From positions 1-6,653 of the forward strand of contig JADFQH010000167.1 in NCBI GenBank assembly GCA_022561895.1: DNA of 6,653 nt, written 5' to 3'. The position numbers were made by a program, and so were the translations under genes. The notes under the pieces were generated by a model, which saw only the letters and a list, made by a program, of their open reading frames with translations, was not told the DNA's origin and did no database searches. This stretch comes from Methanobacteriota archaeon (GTDB lineage Archaea > Halobacteriota > Halobacteria > Halobacteriales > Halalkalicoccaceae). Positions 1 to 6,489 of the stretch are shown one piece after another. How positions within the stretch are numbered: position 1 is the stretch's first letter; each line of letters begins with the position of its first letter.

Positions 1-523
1 CCCAGACCGCCCCGCCCGCCGCGAGCGAGAGCGAGAGCGGGGCGAGCAGCGCGAAGGCTAAAAGGGGGGCGACCAGCCCGTCGGCGAGGTTCTCGGCGGC
101 GCTTTCGGTGGCGGCGCTGCGGATCTCCTCGGATCCTAGCTCGCTCGCGTCGCGTCCGGCGAGCGCGAGCAGGCTCTCGCGCGCGCTTTCGAGATCACGC
201 TCGCTTTCCGCGATCACCGTCCGCGCCGTCTCCAGTAGCATGCGGAGGCTGGTCGAGATAAAAAGAACGAAACCGGCCGCGAGAACGCCCGCGAACGGGT
301 GGACGAGGAGCGCAATGGCGACCGTCCCGGCGACCGCGACCGCGGCGAGCACCGGCAGGGAGAGGGCGACGGCGAGCCCCGCCGCACGCGGTCGGGTCCA
401 CTCGCGGTCAGCCCGCCCGACCGCCCGGCCGAACCACGCGACGGGGTGTGCTCTCGTCGGCGGCTCGCCGACCGCGAGCTCCAGCCCGACCGCGAACGCC
501 AGCGCGGCGAGCGCGAGGCTCAT
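1..523 (-). CDS. cbiB: CbiB, adenosylcobinamide-phosphate synthase (3' end beyond window)
   Basis: CbiB is an integral membrane enzyme of late cobalamin synthesis. It attaches the aminopropanol (phosphate) side chain to adenosylcobyric acid, giving adenosylcobinamide (phosphate). The first 174 residues are visible. They include the family's N-terminal signature (GEPPTRAHPVAWFGRAVG, residues 19-36), hydrophobic stretches at about 3-17, 47-71 and 76-92, and the strongly conserved segment around SAATESAAENLADGLVAPL (142-160 region). The full family length is about 300, so roughly 40% lies off the left edge. The ATG at 523-521 shares ATGA with the stop of the upstream HAD gene, so the two are probably translationally coupled. 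A purine-rich GGGGAG lies immediately before the start but inside the HAD gene. The identification rests on recognised motifs and is firm. The cobalamin genes normally nearby (such as cobS or cobY) cannot be seen here. Confidence 0.93.
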   Translation of the reverse strand, partial: MSLALAALAFAVGLELAVGEPPTRAHPVAWFGRAVGRADREWTRPRAAGLAVALSLPVLAAVAVAGTVAIALLVHPFAGVLAAGFVLFISTSLRMLLETARTVIAESERDLESARESLLALAGRDASELGSEEIRSAATESAAENLADGLVAPLLAFALLAPLSLSLAAGGAVW

Positions 524-1137
524 CGCTCCCCGAGCAGCGCGGGCACGTCCGTGAGCGCTACTCCGTCAAGGAGGATCGCCCGTCCGCCGCAGGCTTCGAT
601 CCCGCCGTCGGCCTCGGGCGAGTCCCCGATATGAGTGATTTTTTCGACCGAGGTACCGAGATCGGCGGCGACCGCCTCGAACGAGTGGGAATGAGGTTTG
701 CGCCACCCACAGCCCACGCTCGATACGATGGCGTCGAACTCCCTCGAAAACTCCGCGCGGATCAGCGTTTTTCGAACCAGTTCGGGGACGCTACAGTTAG
801 AAAGCACGCCGACAGGTCCGTGCTCGCGAGCCGCGCGAATCGCCTCCGCGGCTCCGTCGTTCGTTCGGACCTCGGGATCGAACGCCGCGATCGTCGCCCG
901 GCGGGCGACGTTTCCGGGGGCCGAAACGCCACAGGAAGCGAGCGCACGCCCGACGTGGGCCGGAAGCGGCACCTCCGCGCCATCTGGGGCGTCGATCTGG
1001 GGCGTGCGGTAGGCCTCTCCCCACTCGTCGGGAACGTCCACGCCGCGCACAGCGAGTTCGGCGGCGATCGCTCGCGCCGGCTCGTCGGGTTTCGGGACCG
1101 AAACGAGCGTGCCGAAGAGGTCGAACGTGGTTGCCAC
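520..1137 (-). CDS. HAD-superfamily hydrolase coupled to cbiB
   Basis: This 205-residue protein has all four HAD motifs. Motif I is FDLFGTL with nucleophile Asp6, motif II is LSN at 112-114, the motif III Lys is Lys147 (GWRKP), and motif IV is GDSPEAD at 171-177. The helical cap would be about residues 15-90. The second Asp usual in phosphatases (DxD) is Phe8 here, as in L-2-haloacid-dehalogenase-like and some phosphatase members, so the substrate cannot be read from motif I. The start is the GTG at 1137-1135, which places motif I at the extreme N terminus as the family requires. The longer open frame upstream is antisense to the antiporter and is not protein. A weak TTCAAG at about -28 could be the TATA element. 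The stop overlaps the cbiB ATG by 4 bp. I infer a phosphatase role in corrinoid or side-chain metabolism from context only. Confidence 0.88.
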   Translation of the reverse strand: MATTFDLFGTLVSVPKPDEPARAIAAELAVRGVDVPDEWGEAYRTPQIDAPDGAEVPLPAHVGRALASCGVSAPGNVARRATIAAFDPEVRTNDGAAEAIRAAREHGPVGVLSNCSVPELVRKTLIRAEFSREFDAIVSSVGCGWRKPHSHSFEAVAADLGTSVEKITHIGDSPEADGGIEACGGRAILLDGVALTDVPALLGER

Positions 1138-1220
1138 GCGAGTGTAATCGGTGAAAACGGACTTGAATCGCTCGGTGTGGAGATCCGTGCGAACGAAAAC
1201 GGACCGAACCGCCGGGATGC

Positions 1221-1226
1221 CTATAG
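1221..1226 (+). promoter_or_regulatory. TATA-like element of the antiporter gene
   Basis: CTATAG is centred about 25 bp before the GTG at 1249 and is the only AT-rich hexamer nearby. The spacing places transcription start at or next to the start codon, so the mRNA would be leaderless. No Shine-Dalgarno sequence precedes the GTG. It supports choosing GTG 1249 over in-frame upstream codons. Confidence 0.6.
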
Positions 1227-1248
1227 AACTCGCGGTCGAACGCTCCCC

Positions 1249-2475
1249 GTGAGCGACCTCAACCTCGTCCTCGCGCTGGTCGGCGGGCTGATCCTCCTCT
1301 TGAGCTTGGGTGCGGGACTGCTCCACCGGGATCTCCGAATCGTCTCCGAGCCGATGGTCGCACTCGCGCTCGGCGTGGTCGTCGGCCCCTTGGGCATTGC
1401 CCTTCTCGATCCCGCCGCGTGGGGCGATCCGCTCGTGCTGGTCGAGCGGGCCGCCGAGTTGACGATCGCGCTCGCGGTCACTTCGATCGCGCTTCGCCTC
1501 CCGCAGGACTACTTTCGGACGCGCGTCCGAACGATGGCGACGATCCTCGGGCCCGGCATGGTCGGGATGTGGCTCGCGAGCGCCGCGGTCGTCTACGCGC
1601 TGCTCGACCTCTCGCTCCCGGTGGCCCTGCTCGTCGGCGCGATCGTCACCCCGACCGACCCGGTGCTCGCGAACACCATCGTCACGGGACCGCTCGCGGA
1701 CGAGCACATTCCGGACCGAGTTAGCCGGTTTATCTCGGCCGAATCGGGAGCCAACGACGGCGGCGCGTACCCCTTCGTCTTCCTCGCGATCCTGTTGCTC
1801 ACCAGTCCAATCGAGGCCGCGCTGTCGGAGTGGCTCACCCGAATCCTGCTGCTGGAAGTGGGCGGGGCGATCCTCGCTGGGTTCGCGATCGGCGCGCTCG
1901 TCGGCCGGGTCGAACGCCGGGTCAGCGCCAGTACGGCGCTCGATCACACGTCGGTGCTGACCGTGACGGTCGCGCTCACGTTTACGACCCTCGGGATTGT
2001 CACGCTGCTCGGGGGTAACGGCATCCTCGCGGTCTTTGTCGCGGGGCTGGCGTACAACTGGTTCGCGGATCCCAGCGACGAAGCCGACGAACAGCAGGTA
2101 CAGGAGGTGACCAACCGGCTGTTTACCTATCCGATGTTCGTCCTGCTCGGCATGGTCCTCCCGTGGAGTGAGTGGGTGGCGCTCGGCTGGGCTGGGCTGG
2201 CGGTCGTTCTCGCAATCCTGCTCGTTCGCCGGCTCCCGATGATATTCGCTCTTCAGGGATTTCTCGACCCGCTCGACCGCCGGGAGGCGATTCTCTTTGC
2301 GGGCTGGTTCGGCCCGATCGGAATCGCGGCCGTTTTCTATGCCGCGCTGTCGGTTCAGCACACTGGAACCCGGACGGGCTGGGTCGTCGGCACGCTGATC
2401 GTCGTCGGTTCGGTTCTCGCTCACGGCACGACCGCCGTGCCCGCGACGCTCGCGTACGACCGGATCACCGAATGA
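1249..2475 (+). CDS. CPA1-family Na+/H+ antiporter (NhaP/fungal NHA1-like)
   Basis: A 408-residue polytopic membrane protein with about 12 hydrophobic segments and short loops, predicted to exchange cytoplasmic Na+ (or K+/Li+) for protons. Family motifs are in order: TPTDPVLA at 134-141 (unwound-helix motif), ESGANDGG at 165-172 with the Asn169-Asp170 ion-site pair, GWFGPIG at 352-358, and AHGTT at 391-395 near the end. The position normally Arg in NhaP-type GPRG motifs is Ile357, as I recall for the fungal Nha1/Sod2 branch (GPIG). There is no C-terminal cytoplasmic regulatory domain; the protein ends nine residues after the last helix. The start is GTG with a TATA-like element about 25 bp upstream. 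The open frame extends further back to 448, but that part is antisense to cbiB and the HAD gene. The 3' end overlaps the convergent M24 gene by 11 bp. The exact cation and stoichiometry are unknown. Confidence 0.93.
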   Translation: MSDLNLVLALVGGLILLLSLGAGLLHRDLRIVSEPMVALALGVVVGPLGIALLDPAAWGDPLVLVERAAELTIALAVTSIALRLPQDYFRTRVRTMATILGPGMVGMWLASAAVVYALLDLSLPVALLVGAIVTPTDPVLANTIVTGPLADEHIPDRVSRFISAESGANDGGAYPFVFLAILLLTSPIEAALSEWLTRILLLEVGGAILAGFAIGALVGRVERRVSASTALDHTSVLTVTVALTFTTLGIVTLLGGNGILAVFVAGLAYNWFADPSDEADEQQVQEVTNRLFTYPMFVLLGMVLPWSEWVALGWAGLAVVLAILLVRRLPMIFALQGFLDPLDRREAILFAGWFGPIGIAAVFYAALSVQHTGTRTGWVVGTLIVVGSVLAHGTTAVPATLAYDRITE

Positions 2476-3664
2476 CGTTTTCTTCGAGTTCTCTGGGATA
2501 GTACGTCAGCCACTCGATGCCATCCTCGGTGATCGCGATCGTATCCGAGTGGCGATAGCCCGCGTTCTCAGTATATATCCCCGGCTCGATCGTGTAGACG
2601 TGGCCGGGTTCCATTACCCGATCCGCCTCGGTGTAGCTCGTTTCCTCGCTCTCGCAGTGATCACTCCAGCCCCGGTCGATATACGGCGGCTCATGCCCAC
2701 TCATTCCGATGTTGTGACCCACGTGGTGCTGAGCGAGATCGGTAATGCCCTGCTCCGCGAAGTAGTTCCAGACCGCGTCGTCGACATCAGCGAGGGGAAC
2801 GCCGGGTCCGAGCGCCTCGATCGCGATGGTCTGTGCTTCGAGCATGAGTTCGAAGTAGTGGGCCTGTTCCTCAGTGGGTTCGCCGACGAACATCGTCCGC
2901 TCCAGCTCGGAAAAATAGCCGTCGACGTTCGCACTCGCACCAGTAACGAGAACGTCGCCCTCGCACAGGCGCTGGTTCGGAGTGTGGCCATGAGGTAGGG
3001 CGGTTTCGTGGGCGCTGATGTAGCCCGCGTGGACGGGGCCGCTTCCGCGCACCCGTTCGGCGAACCGCTCCCCGAAGGTGTCGAGCATGGCGCGCGAAGC
3101 CTCCGTCGAGGCGCGCTGGCTCACCGTCGCCGGATGGGCACCCGGTTCGGTGAAATCGGCGAGATAGCGGTGGCCGAGGTTCGCCCATTTGGCGGACTCG
3201 CGGATCAGATCCACCTCCGCCTCCGACTTCGCCCACCGCATGCGCGGGACCCACGACTGGGTTTCGAGATCGAGATAGGTAGAAAGAGGGGGTCCCTCGT
3301 AGCCCATCACGCCCGGTGCGCCGTCGGCGTCGGCAAGCACGCTTTCGGTCCCCATCTTCCGGAGCATTTCGACGGCGGTTTCGATCGGCTTCCCGCCGGG
3401 GTAGTCGAAGTAGTGATGGACGGCGTCGATCCGCGGGTTTCCTTCGACTCGCTCGACTTCGAGTCGCGGGACGGTGATCTCACAGCGCTCGGGTGTGATC
3501 CCGAGGACGACGGGTCGTTCGGTCTGGATGTGGGCGAAGCCGGTGAGATACTCGATGCTGGTCGCGCCGAACCAGACGCCTGCCTCGTGGTTGCTCTCTG
3601 CGATCCGATCACGGATCGTTTCGAGGCGCTCGTCGAATTCGGTTTCCGGGAGCTGTGTCGCCAT
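2465..3664 (-). CDS. M24-fold (Xaa-Pro peptidase/creatinase-like) protein with non-canonical metal site
   Basis: This 399-residue protein has the two-domain creatinase/prolidase layout: an N-terminal domain at about 1-145 and a pita-bread M24 domain at about 150-390. Recognisable M24 blocks are HETALPHG (219-226), GDVLVTGASANVDGYFSELERT (within 236-257), HHVGHNIGMSGHEPP (313-327), TIEPGIY (358-364) and GYRHSDT (369-375). Aligning by eye with the five metal ligands of methionine aminopeptidase gives Gly242 for the first Asp, Glu253 for the second Asp, His317 kept, Glu360 kept, and Ser373 for the last Glu. The site is therefore unlikely to hold the usual dimetal centre. An aminopeptidase label is uncertain; creatinase-like or ectoine-hydrolase-like amidinohydrolases of the same fold are alternatives. 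The ATG at 3664-3662 has a TATA-like element about 27 bp upstream. It converges on the antiporter gene, overlapping its stop. Confidence 0.9.
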   Translation of the reverse strand: MATQLPETEFDERLETIRDRIAESNHEAGVWFGATSIEYLTGFAHIQTERPVVLGITPERCEITVPRLEVERVEGNPRIDAVHHYFDYPGGKPIETAVEMLRKMGTESVLADADGAPGVMGYEGPPLSTYLDLETQSWVPRMRWAKSEAEVDLIRESAKWANLGHRYLADFTEPGAHPATVSQRASTEASRAMLDTFGERFAERVRGSGPVHAGYISAHETALPHGHTPNQRLCEGDVLVTGASANVDGYFSELERTMFVGEPTEEQAHYFELMLEAQTIAIEALGPGVPLADVDDAVWNYFAEQGITDLAQHHVGHNIGMSGHEPPYIDRGWSDHCESEETSYTEADRVMEPGHVYTIEPGIYTENAGYRHSDTIAITEDGIEWLTYYPRELEENVIR

Positions 3665-3689
3665 GTGGCTGGCTGACGGAGAGCCATCG

Positions 3690-3695
3690 CTTAAG
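3690..3695 (-). promoter_or_regulatory. TATA-like element of the M24 gene
   Basis: CTTAAG on the minus strand lies 25 bp before the ATG at 3664, with a purine-rich GGGAGG just upstream that could serve as BRE. The geometry predicts a leaderless transcript. It sits about 20 bp from the oppositely directed element of the disulfide reductase gene. Confidence 0.55.
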
Positions 3696-3715
3696 CCTCC
3701 CGTTGCCTGCCGAGC

Positions 3716-3722
3716 GTTTACC
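3716..3722 (+). promoter_or_regulatory. TATA-like element of the disulfide reductase gene
   Basis: GTTTACC is centred about 28 bp before the ATG at 3747, which fits a leaderless haloarchaeal promoter. The 82-bp gap between the two divergent start codons holds only this element and the one for the M24 gene. A single factor bound between them could affect both directions, but I see no clear operator. Confidence 0.5.
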
Positions 3723-3746
3723 TGCGTTCCGACTCTTGTGGCTCGT

Positions 3747-5156
3747 ATGCAGGAGTTCGACCTGTTGATCGTCGGCGGGGGATCGGGAACCCAAGTCGGA
3801 TCGCTCGCAGCAGACAGAGACATGAGCGTCGCGGTCGTCGAACCCGGCCCGCTCGGTGGAGCGTGTATCACGCGGGGCTGCGTGCCCTCGAAGGCACTGA
3901 TCCACCGCGCGGACGTGATTAGAGAGGCACAGCGGGCGGACCGTTTGGGGCTCGATATCGAAATTAGTGAACCGGATTTAGGCGCTACTACCGAAGAAGT
4001 CAGAAACACGGTCTACGAGAAGGCAGAAAATCAGGCAGCAGGTCTCCGCGAATCCGATGATCATACCCTCTACGATGGGAAGGCGCGATTCGTCGACGAC
4101 CGAACCGTCGAGATCGAGGGGGTAGACGAGCGGGTGCGTGGCGAGCGCGTCGTCATCGCGGTCGGAACGAGTCCGACAGTGCCACCCATCGAGGGTCTCG
4201 ACGAGGTCGAGTTCCTCACGAGCGAGGACGCGCTGTATCTCGACGAAACTCCCGAGAAACTCGCGATCATCGGCGGGGGGTATATCGCCGCGGAGCTAGG
4301 GCATTTTTATGCGACCATCGGCACTGAGGTGACGATCATCCAACGGGACGGTTTCCTCGTGCCCCGCGAGGATTCTGACGTACGTGCGGCGGTGACGGCG
4401 GCCTTCGAGGATCGGGAGAACTGCACCCTTCATCTGGGGAGCGAAGCGAGCGAAGTCGAAAACCGGGGTGAGCAGGTCGCACTTTCGACGGCGGGTGACA
4501 GTGAAGTCGAGATCGAAGCGGACGAACTACTTGTGGCCGCTGGCAGAGCACCGAACACCGACGAACTCGGGGTCGAGGAAACCGGGATCGTTCTCGACGA
4601 CACAGGGTATATCGAGGTCGACGACGGGTTAGAGACGAGCGCCGAGGGCGTCTGGGCGCTGGGCGACGTGATCGGCGCACCGCTCTTTAAACACGCGGCG
4701 GACCACGAGGCCCGAACTGTGGCCGCGAACGCCGTCGCAGAGCGCGGGGAGACGATCGATTACACGGGGATGGCACATGCCATCTTCACCGAACCGAAGG
4801 TCGCCTCCTGTGGAAAGACAGAAGACGAACTCGAAGAGGCGGGTCAGGAGTACGAGCGTGCGCGTTTCGAGTACGATTCCGCGCCGATGGGGACCGTTGC
4901 AAAAGAAACGGGGTTCGTGAAGGTGCTTGCCAGCGAAGGGACGGTGCTCGGCTGTCATATCGTCGGACCCGAGGCGACGACGCTGATCCACGAGGTCTCG
5001 GTCGCCGGGCGGGTCGGCGAGGGCACGGTCGAGGAGATCGCCGAGGCGATCCACGTCCATCCGGCGCTGAACGAGGTCGTGCTGGGGGCGTTCGACGAAC
5101 TGGCGGACCCGCTTCTCTCGACCGCGCCCGACTGGAGCGATGTTTCGATGGAGTAG
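3747..5156 (+). CDS. Pyridine nucleotide-disulfide oxidoreductase (lipoamide dehydrogenase/thiol-disulfide reductase family)
   Basis: A 469-residue class I flavoprotein disulfide reductase expected to be a cytoplasmic homodimer. Seen in order: FAD site IVGGGSGT (8-15), redox pair Cys40/Cys45 (GACITRGCVPSK), NAD(P) site IIGGGYIAAELG (174-185), second FAD motif WALGDV (303-308), and C-terminal catalytic dyad His438/Glu443 (HPALNE). It is complete and of normal length. Automated pipelines would call it dihydrolipoyl dehydrogenase, yet no 2-oxoacid dehydrogenase genes adjoin it. The GSGT, YIAAELGHF and LFKHAADHEA segments are reminiscent of mycothione reductase. The second NAD(P) strand ends in Gln199-Arg200 rather than the Glu usual for NAD+ users. 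Haloarchaea use gamma-glutamylcysteine as their main thiol, so bis-gamma-glutamylcystine reductase is a reasonable candidate. The start is ATG 3747 with a TATA-like element at about -28. The preceding open frame is antisense to the M24 gene. Confidence 0.93.
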   Translation: MQEFDLLIVGGGSGTQVGSLAADRDMSVAVVEPGPLGGACITRGCVPSKALIHRADVIREAQRADRLGLDIEISEPDLGATTEEVRNTVYEKAENQAAGLRESDDHTLYDGKARFVDDRTVEIEGVDERVRGERVVIAVGTSPTVPPIEGLDEVEFLTSEDALYLDETPEKLAIIGGGYIAAELGHFYATIGTEVTIIQRDGFLVPREDSDVRAAVTAAFEDRENCTLHLGSEASEVENRGEQVALSTAGDSEVEIEADELLVAAGRAPNTDELGVEETGIVLDDTGYIEVDDGLETSAEGVWALGDVIGAPLFKHAADHEARTVAANAVAERGETIDYTGMAHAIFTEPKVASCGKTEDELEEAGQEYERARFEYDSAPMGTVAKETGFVKVLASEGTVLGCHIVGPEATTLIHEVSVAGRVGEGTVEEIAEAIHVHPALNEVVLGAFDELADPLLSTAPDWSDVSME

Positions 5157-5164
5157 CCGGCGAG

Positions 5165-5170
5165 ATTAAA
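5165..5170 (+). promoter_or_regulatory. TATA-like element of the winged-helix gene
   Basis: ATTAAA is centred about 26 bp before the ATG at 5194, inside the 37-bp gap after the disulfide reductase stop. It predicts an own leaderless promoter, so the small gene need not depend on read-through. It also favours the start at 5194 over the in-frame ATG at 5272, which has no such element at the right distance. Confidence 0.55.
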
Positions 5171-5193
5171 GGCATCGCGCGCGAAACCCTGAC

Positions 5194-5511
5194 ATGAGCA
5201 ACGAGAGCTTCCTTTCGCGATTGCTGCGCGGCGGGTTCAGAGAACAGGAGACGCGCCTGCAGGTCGATTGGATGACTCACACCGACGAGCGGATCATGGA
5301 ACATCTCGAAGCGAACGGATCAACGACTCCCTCCGGGATCGCCACGACCTTGGAGAAGAGCGAGGAGTACGTCGCCGACAGATGTCGCCAGCTCGCAATC
5401 CGCGACCTGCTCGAAAACGACGGAAGAAGCTACGGACTCGCAGCGCGTGGTACTGCGTATCTCGCGGGTGAGATCGGCGCAGAGGAGCTTTCGGCCGACA
5501 ACGGGAGCTGA
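5194..5511 (+). CDS. Small winged-helix DNA-binding protein (PhiH1-repressor-like)
   Basis: A 105-residue acidic protein. Residues 27-92 (from WMTHTDERIMEHLEANG through YGLAARGTAYLAGE) match the pattern of haloarchaeal PhiH1-repressor-type winged-helix proteins: a first helix with DxRIxExL, a TPSxIA helix at about 45-52, a recognition helix at about 57-70 (YVADRCRQLAIRDLL), and a wing plus closing helix at 76-92. Residues 1-25 are a more basic extension (SFLSRLLRGGFREQETR) ahead of the usual start of this domain. The promoter position supports translation from 5194, but the internal ATG at 5272 is the alternative. It lies 37 bp downstream of the disulfide reductase in the same direction. It is probably a transcription regulator; the target is unknown. 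Such proteins are common as stand-alone genes in haloarchaeal chromosomes and need not indicate a prophage. Confidence 0.85.
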   Translation: MSNESFLSRLLRGGFREQETRLQVDWMTHTDERIMEHLEANGSTTPSGIATTLEKSEEYVADRCRQLAIRDLLENDGRSYGLAARGTAYLAGEIGAEELSADNGS

Positions 5512-5678
5512 TCGACACCGGCTCGTCTGCCGTCGGTCCGGCCGAGTACGCCCACCCCGATATCGCAATCATGTGCGCGGGGCGTCTCGATCAGCGACTT
5601 CACCTGCCGCAAGGAGAACGGGAGTATGGAGCAGGCCGTAGTCGAAACTCCGCCTAACCGGGTCGTTTTCCGGTCAGG

Positions 5679-6221
5679 GTGTCTATCCCACCCGTGCAAC
5701 CGGTCGTTCACCTCGCGGTCGGCTACCTCTGTTATGCCGTCTACAGCCGGTGGCGCTACGACCGCCTGCCCGCCGGCGAGGCCACAGTGATCGCCGTGAT
5801 CGGCGCGGCGATACCCGATCTGCTCGACAAGCCGCTGTACTGGCTCGGAATCGTTCCCGTGGGGCGCACGCTAGGCCACTCACTACTGTTCGTGCTACCA
5901 CTCGTCGGAATCGTCTGGATTCTCGCCAAACGGGCTGGAAGGCGGGAGCTCGCCGTCGCGTTCGCTGTTGGAATCCTCTCGCATATCGCGACCGACGTCC
6001 CGTGGCACCTGCTCTCGGGCGAGCACCACGAACTCGGCTTCCTCCTGTGGCCGATCACGCCGATGGCGCCCTACACGGGGACGAAGCCAGTTGGAACCCT
6101 TGGAGGGGTCGAAGTGACGACGCTGTGGTTCGAACTCGTGATCCTCGTCTGCGGGATCGCGCTATGGATCGCTGACGGAACGCCGGGAACGGCTGCGATT
6201 CGGGATCGATTTCGGGGGTGA
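5679..6221 (+). CDS. YdjM/DUF457-type membrane-bound metal-dependent hydrolase-like protein
   Basis: A 180-residue membrane protein with four to five hydrophobic segments (about 9-22, 36-46, 66-83, 91-105 and 148-164). The conserved polar residues of the YdjM (LexA-binding, inner-membrane putative hydrolase) family are present: His11 in VHLAVGY, IPDLLDKP at 45-52 with Asp47 and Asp50, GHSLL at 66-70 with His67, and LSHIATD at 100-106 with His102 and Asp106. These could form a metal site near the membrane face, but the reaction is not known for the family. The frame has an in-frame TAA at 5655-5657, so the start must be GTG 5679 or GTG 5694. I chose 5679. A weak CCTAAC at about -23 may be its promoter. 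The stop lies one base from the stop of the convergent DUF3006 gene. Confidence 0.85.
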   Translation: MSIPPVQPVVHLAVGYLCYAVYSRWRYDRLPAGEATVIAVIGAAIPDLLDKPLYWLGIVPVGRTLGHSLLFVLPLVGIVWILAKRAGRRELAVAFAVGILSHIATDVPWHLLSGEHHELGFLLWPITPMAPYTGTKPVGTLGGVEVTTLWFELVILVCGIALWIADGTPGTAAIRDRFRG

Positions 6222-6222
6222 G

Positions 6223-6489
6223 CTACGTTTCGTCGGGCCGTCGCGAGAGGCGGTCGAAACGCGATTGGGCGCGCTCGCGGCGTTTTCGGGTTTCCTCGGC
6301 GTCGACCGTCATACCAGTGATCTCTCCCGAGGATAACGTACACGCGAGAACACTCCCCTCGCAGGCCTCCTCGGGAAGCTCCGCTGCGGGGAGCTGTTTC
6401 TCGTCGGTGACCTCGCCGTCGCGTTCGATGAGAATCACCGCTATCTCGCCCTCGATCCGATCGACCGTTGCACCGACTCGCTCGCTCAC
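6223..6489 (-). CDS. DUF3006 domain protein
   Basis: An 88-residue acidic protein. Residues 7-66 match the DUF3006 pattern: ATVDRIEGEIAVIL, then a short acidic hairpin, QLPAAELPE, and EGSVLACTLSSGEI. They are followed by a highly charged C-terminal helix (EETRKRRERAQSRFDRLSRRP) typical of the haloarchaeal members. It is probably a small beta-barrel-like domain of unknown function. The start is GTG at 6489-6487, preceded 5 nt upstream by a strong Shine-Dalgarno GGAGGTG and sharing GTGA with the stop of the frame upstream. There is no TATA-like element at leaderless spacing, so it looks like an internal cistron of a polycistronic mRNA. DUF3006 genes often adjoin metallo-beta-lactamase/ComEC-like genes, and such a partner may lie just outside the window. 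Confidence 0.85.
   Translation of the reverse strand: MSERVGATVDRIEGEIAVILIERDGEVTDEKQLPAAELPEEACEGSVLACTLSSGEITGMTVDAEETRKRRERAQSRFDRLSRRPDET

Noticed and set aside
448..1248. N-terminal extension of the antiporter frame upstream of 1249
   Set aside because: It is antisense to cbiB and the HAD gene, hydrophilic and Arg-rich, and unlike any antiporter N terminus. The TATA-like element at 1221-1226 fits the GTG at 1249.
520..2424. Very long minus-strand open frame running through the HAD gene and antisense to the antiporter
   Set aside because: Only the 520-1137 part has HAD motifs. The remainder is a low-complexity Arg/Glu/Asp-rich mirror of a GC-biased membrane-protein gene with no recognisable domain.
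3008..3676. Plus-strand open frame opposite the M24 gene
   Set aside because: Its translation is Arg/Gly/Asp-rich shadow sequence, whereas the minus strand carries clear M24 motifs.
5194..5511. Prophage or plasmid remnant suggested by the PhiH1-repressor-like protein
   Set aside because: No integrase, attachment repeat, tRNA or other phage gene adjoins it. Such winged-helix proteins are frequent in haloarchaeal chromosomes.
5512..5678. Intergenic stretch between the winged-helix and YdjM genes, including a 28-codon frame from ATG 5571 to TAA 5657
   Set aside because: No recognisable peptide, no promoter or ribosome site at the right spacing, and no tRNA-like arms. The TTTT at 5666-5669 is too weak to call a terminator. 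I see nothing else supportable here.
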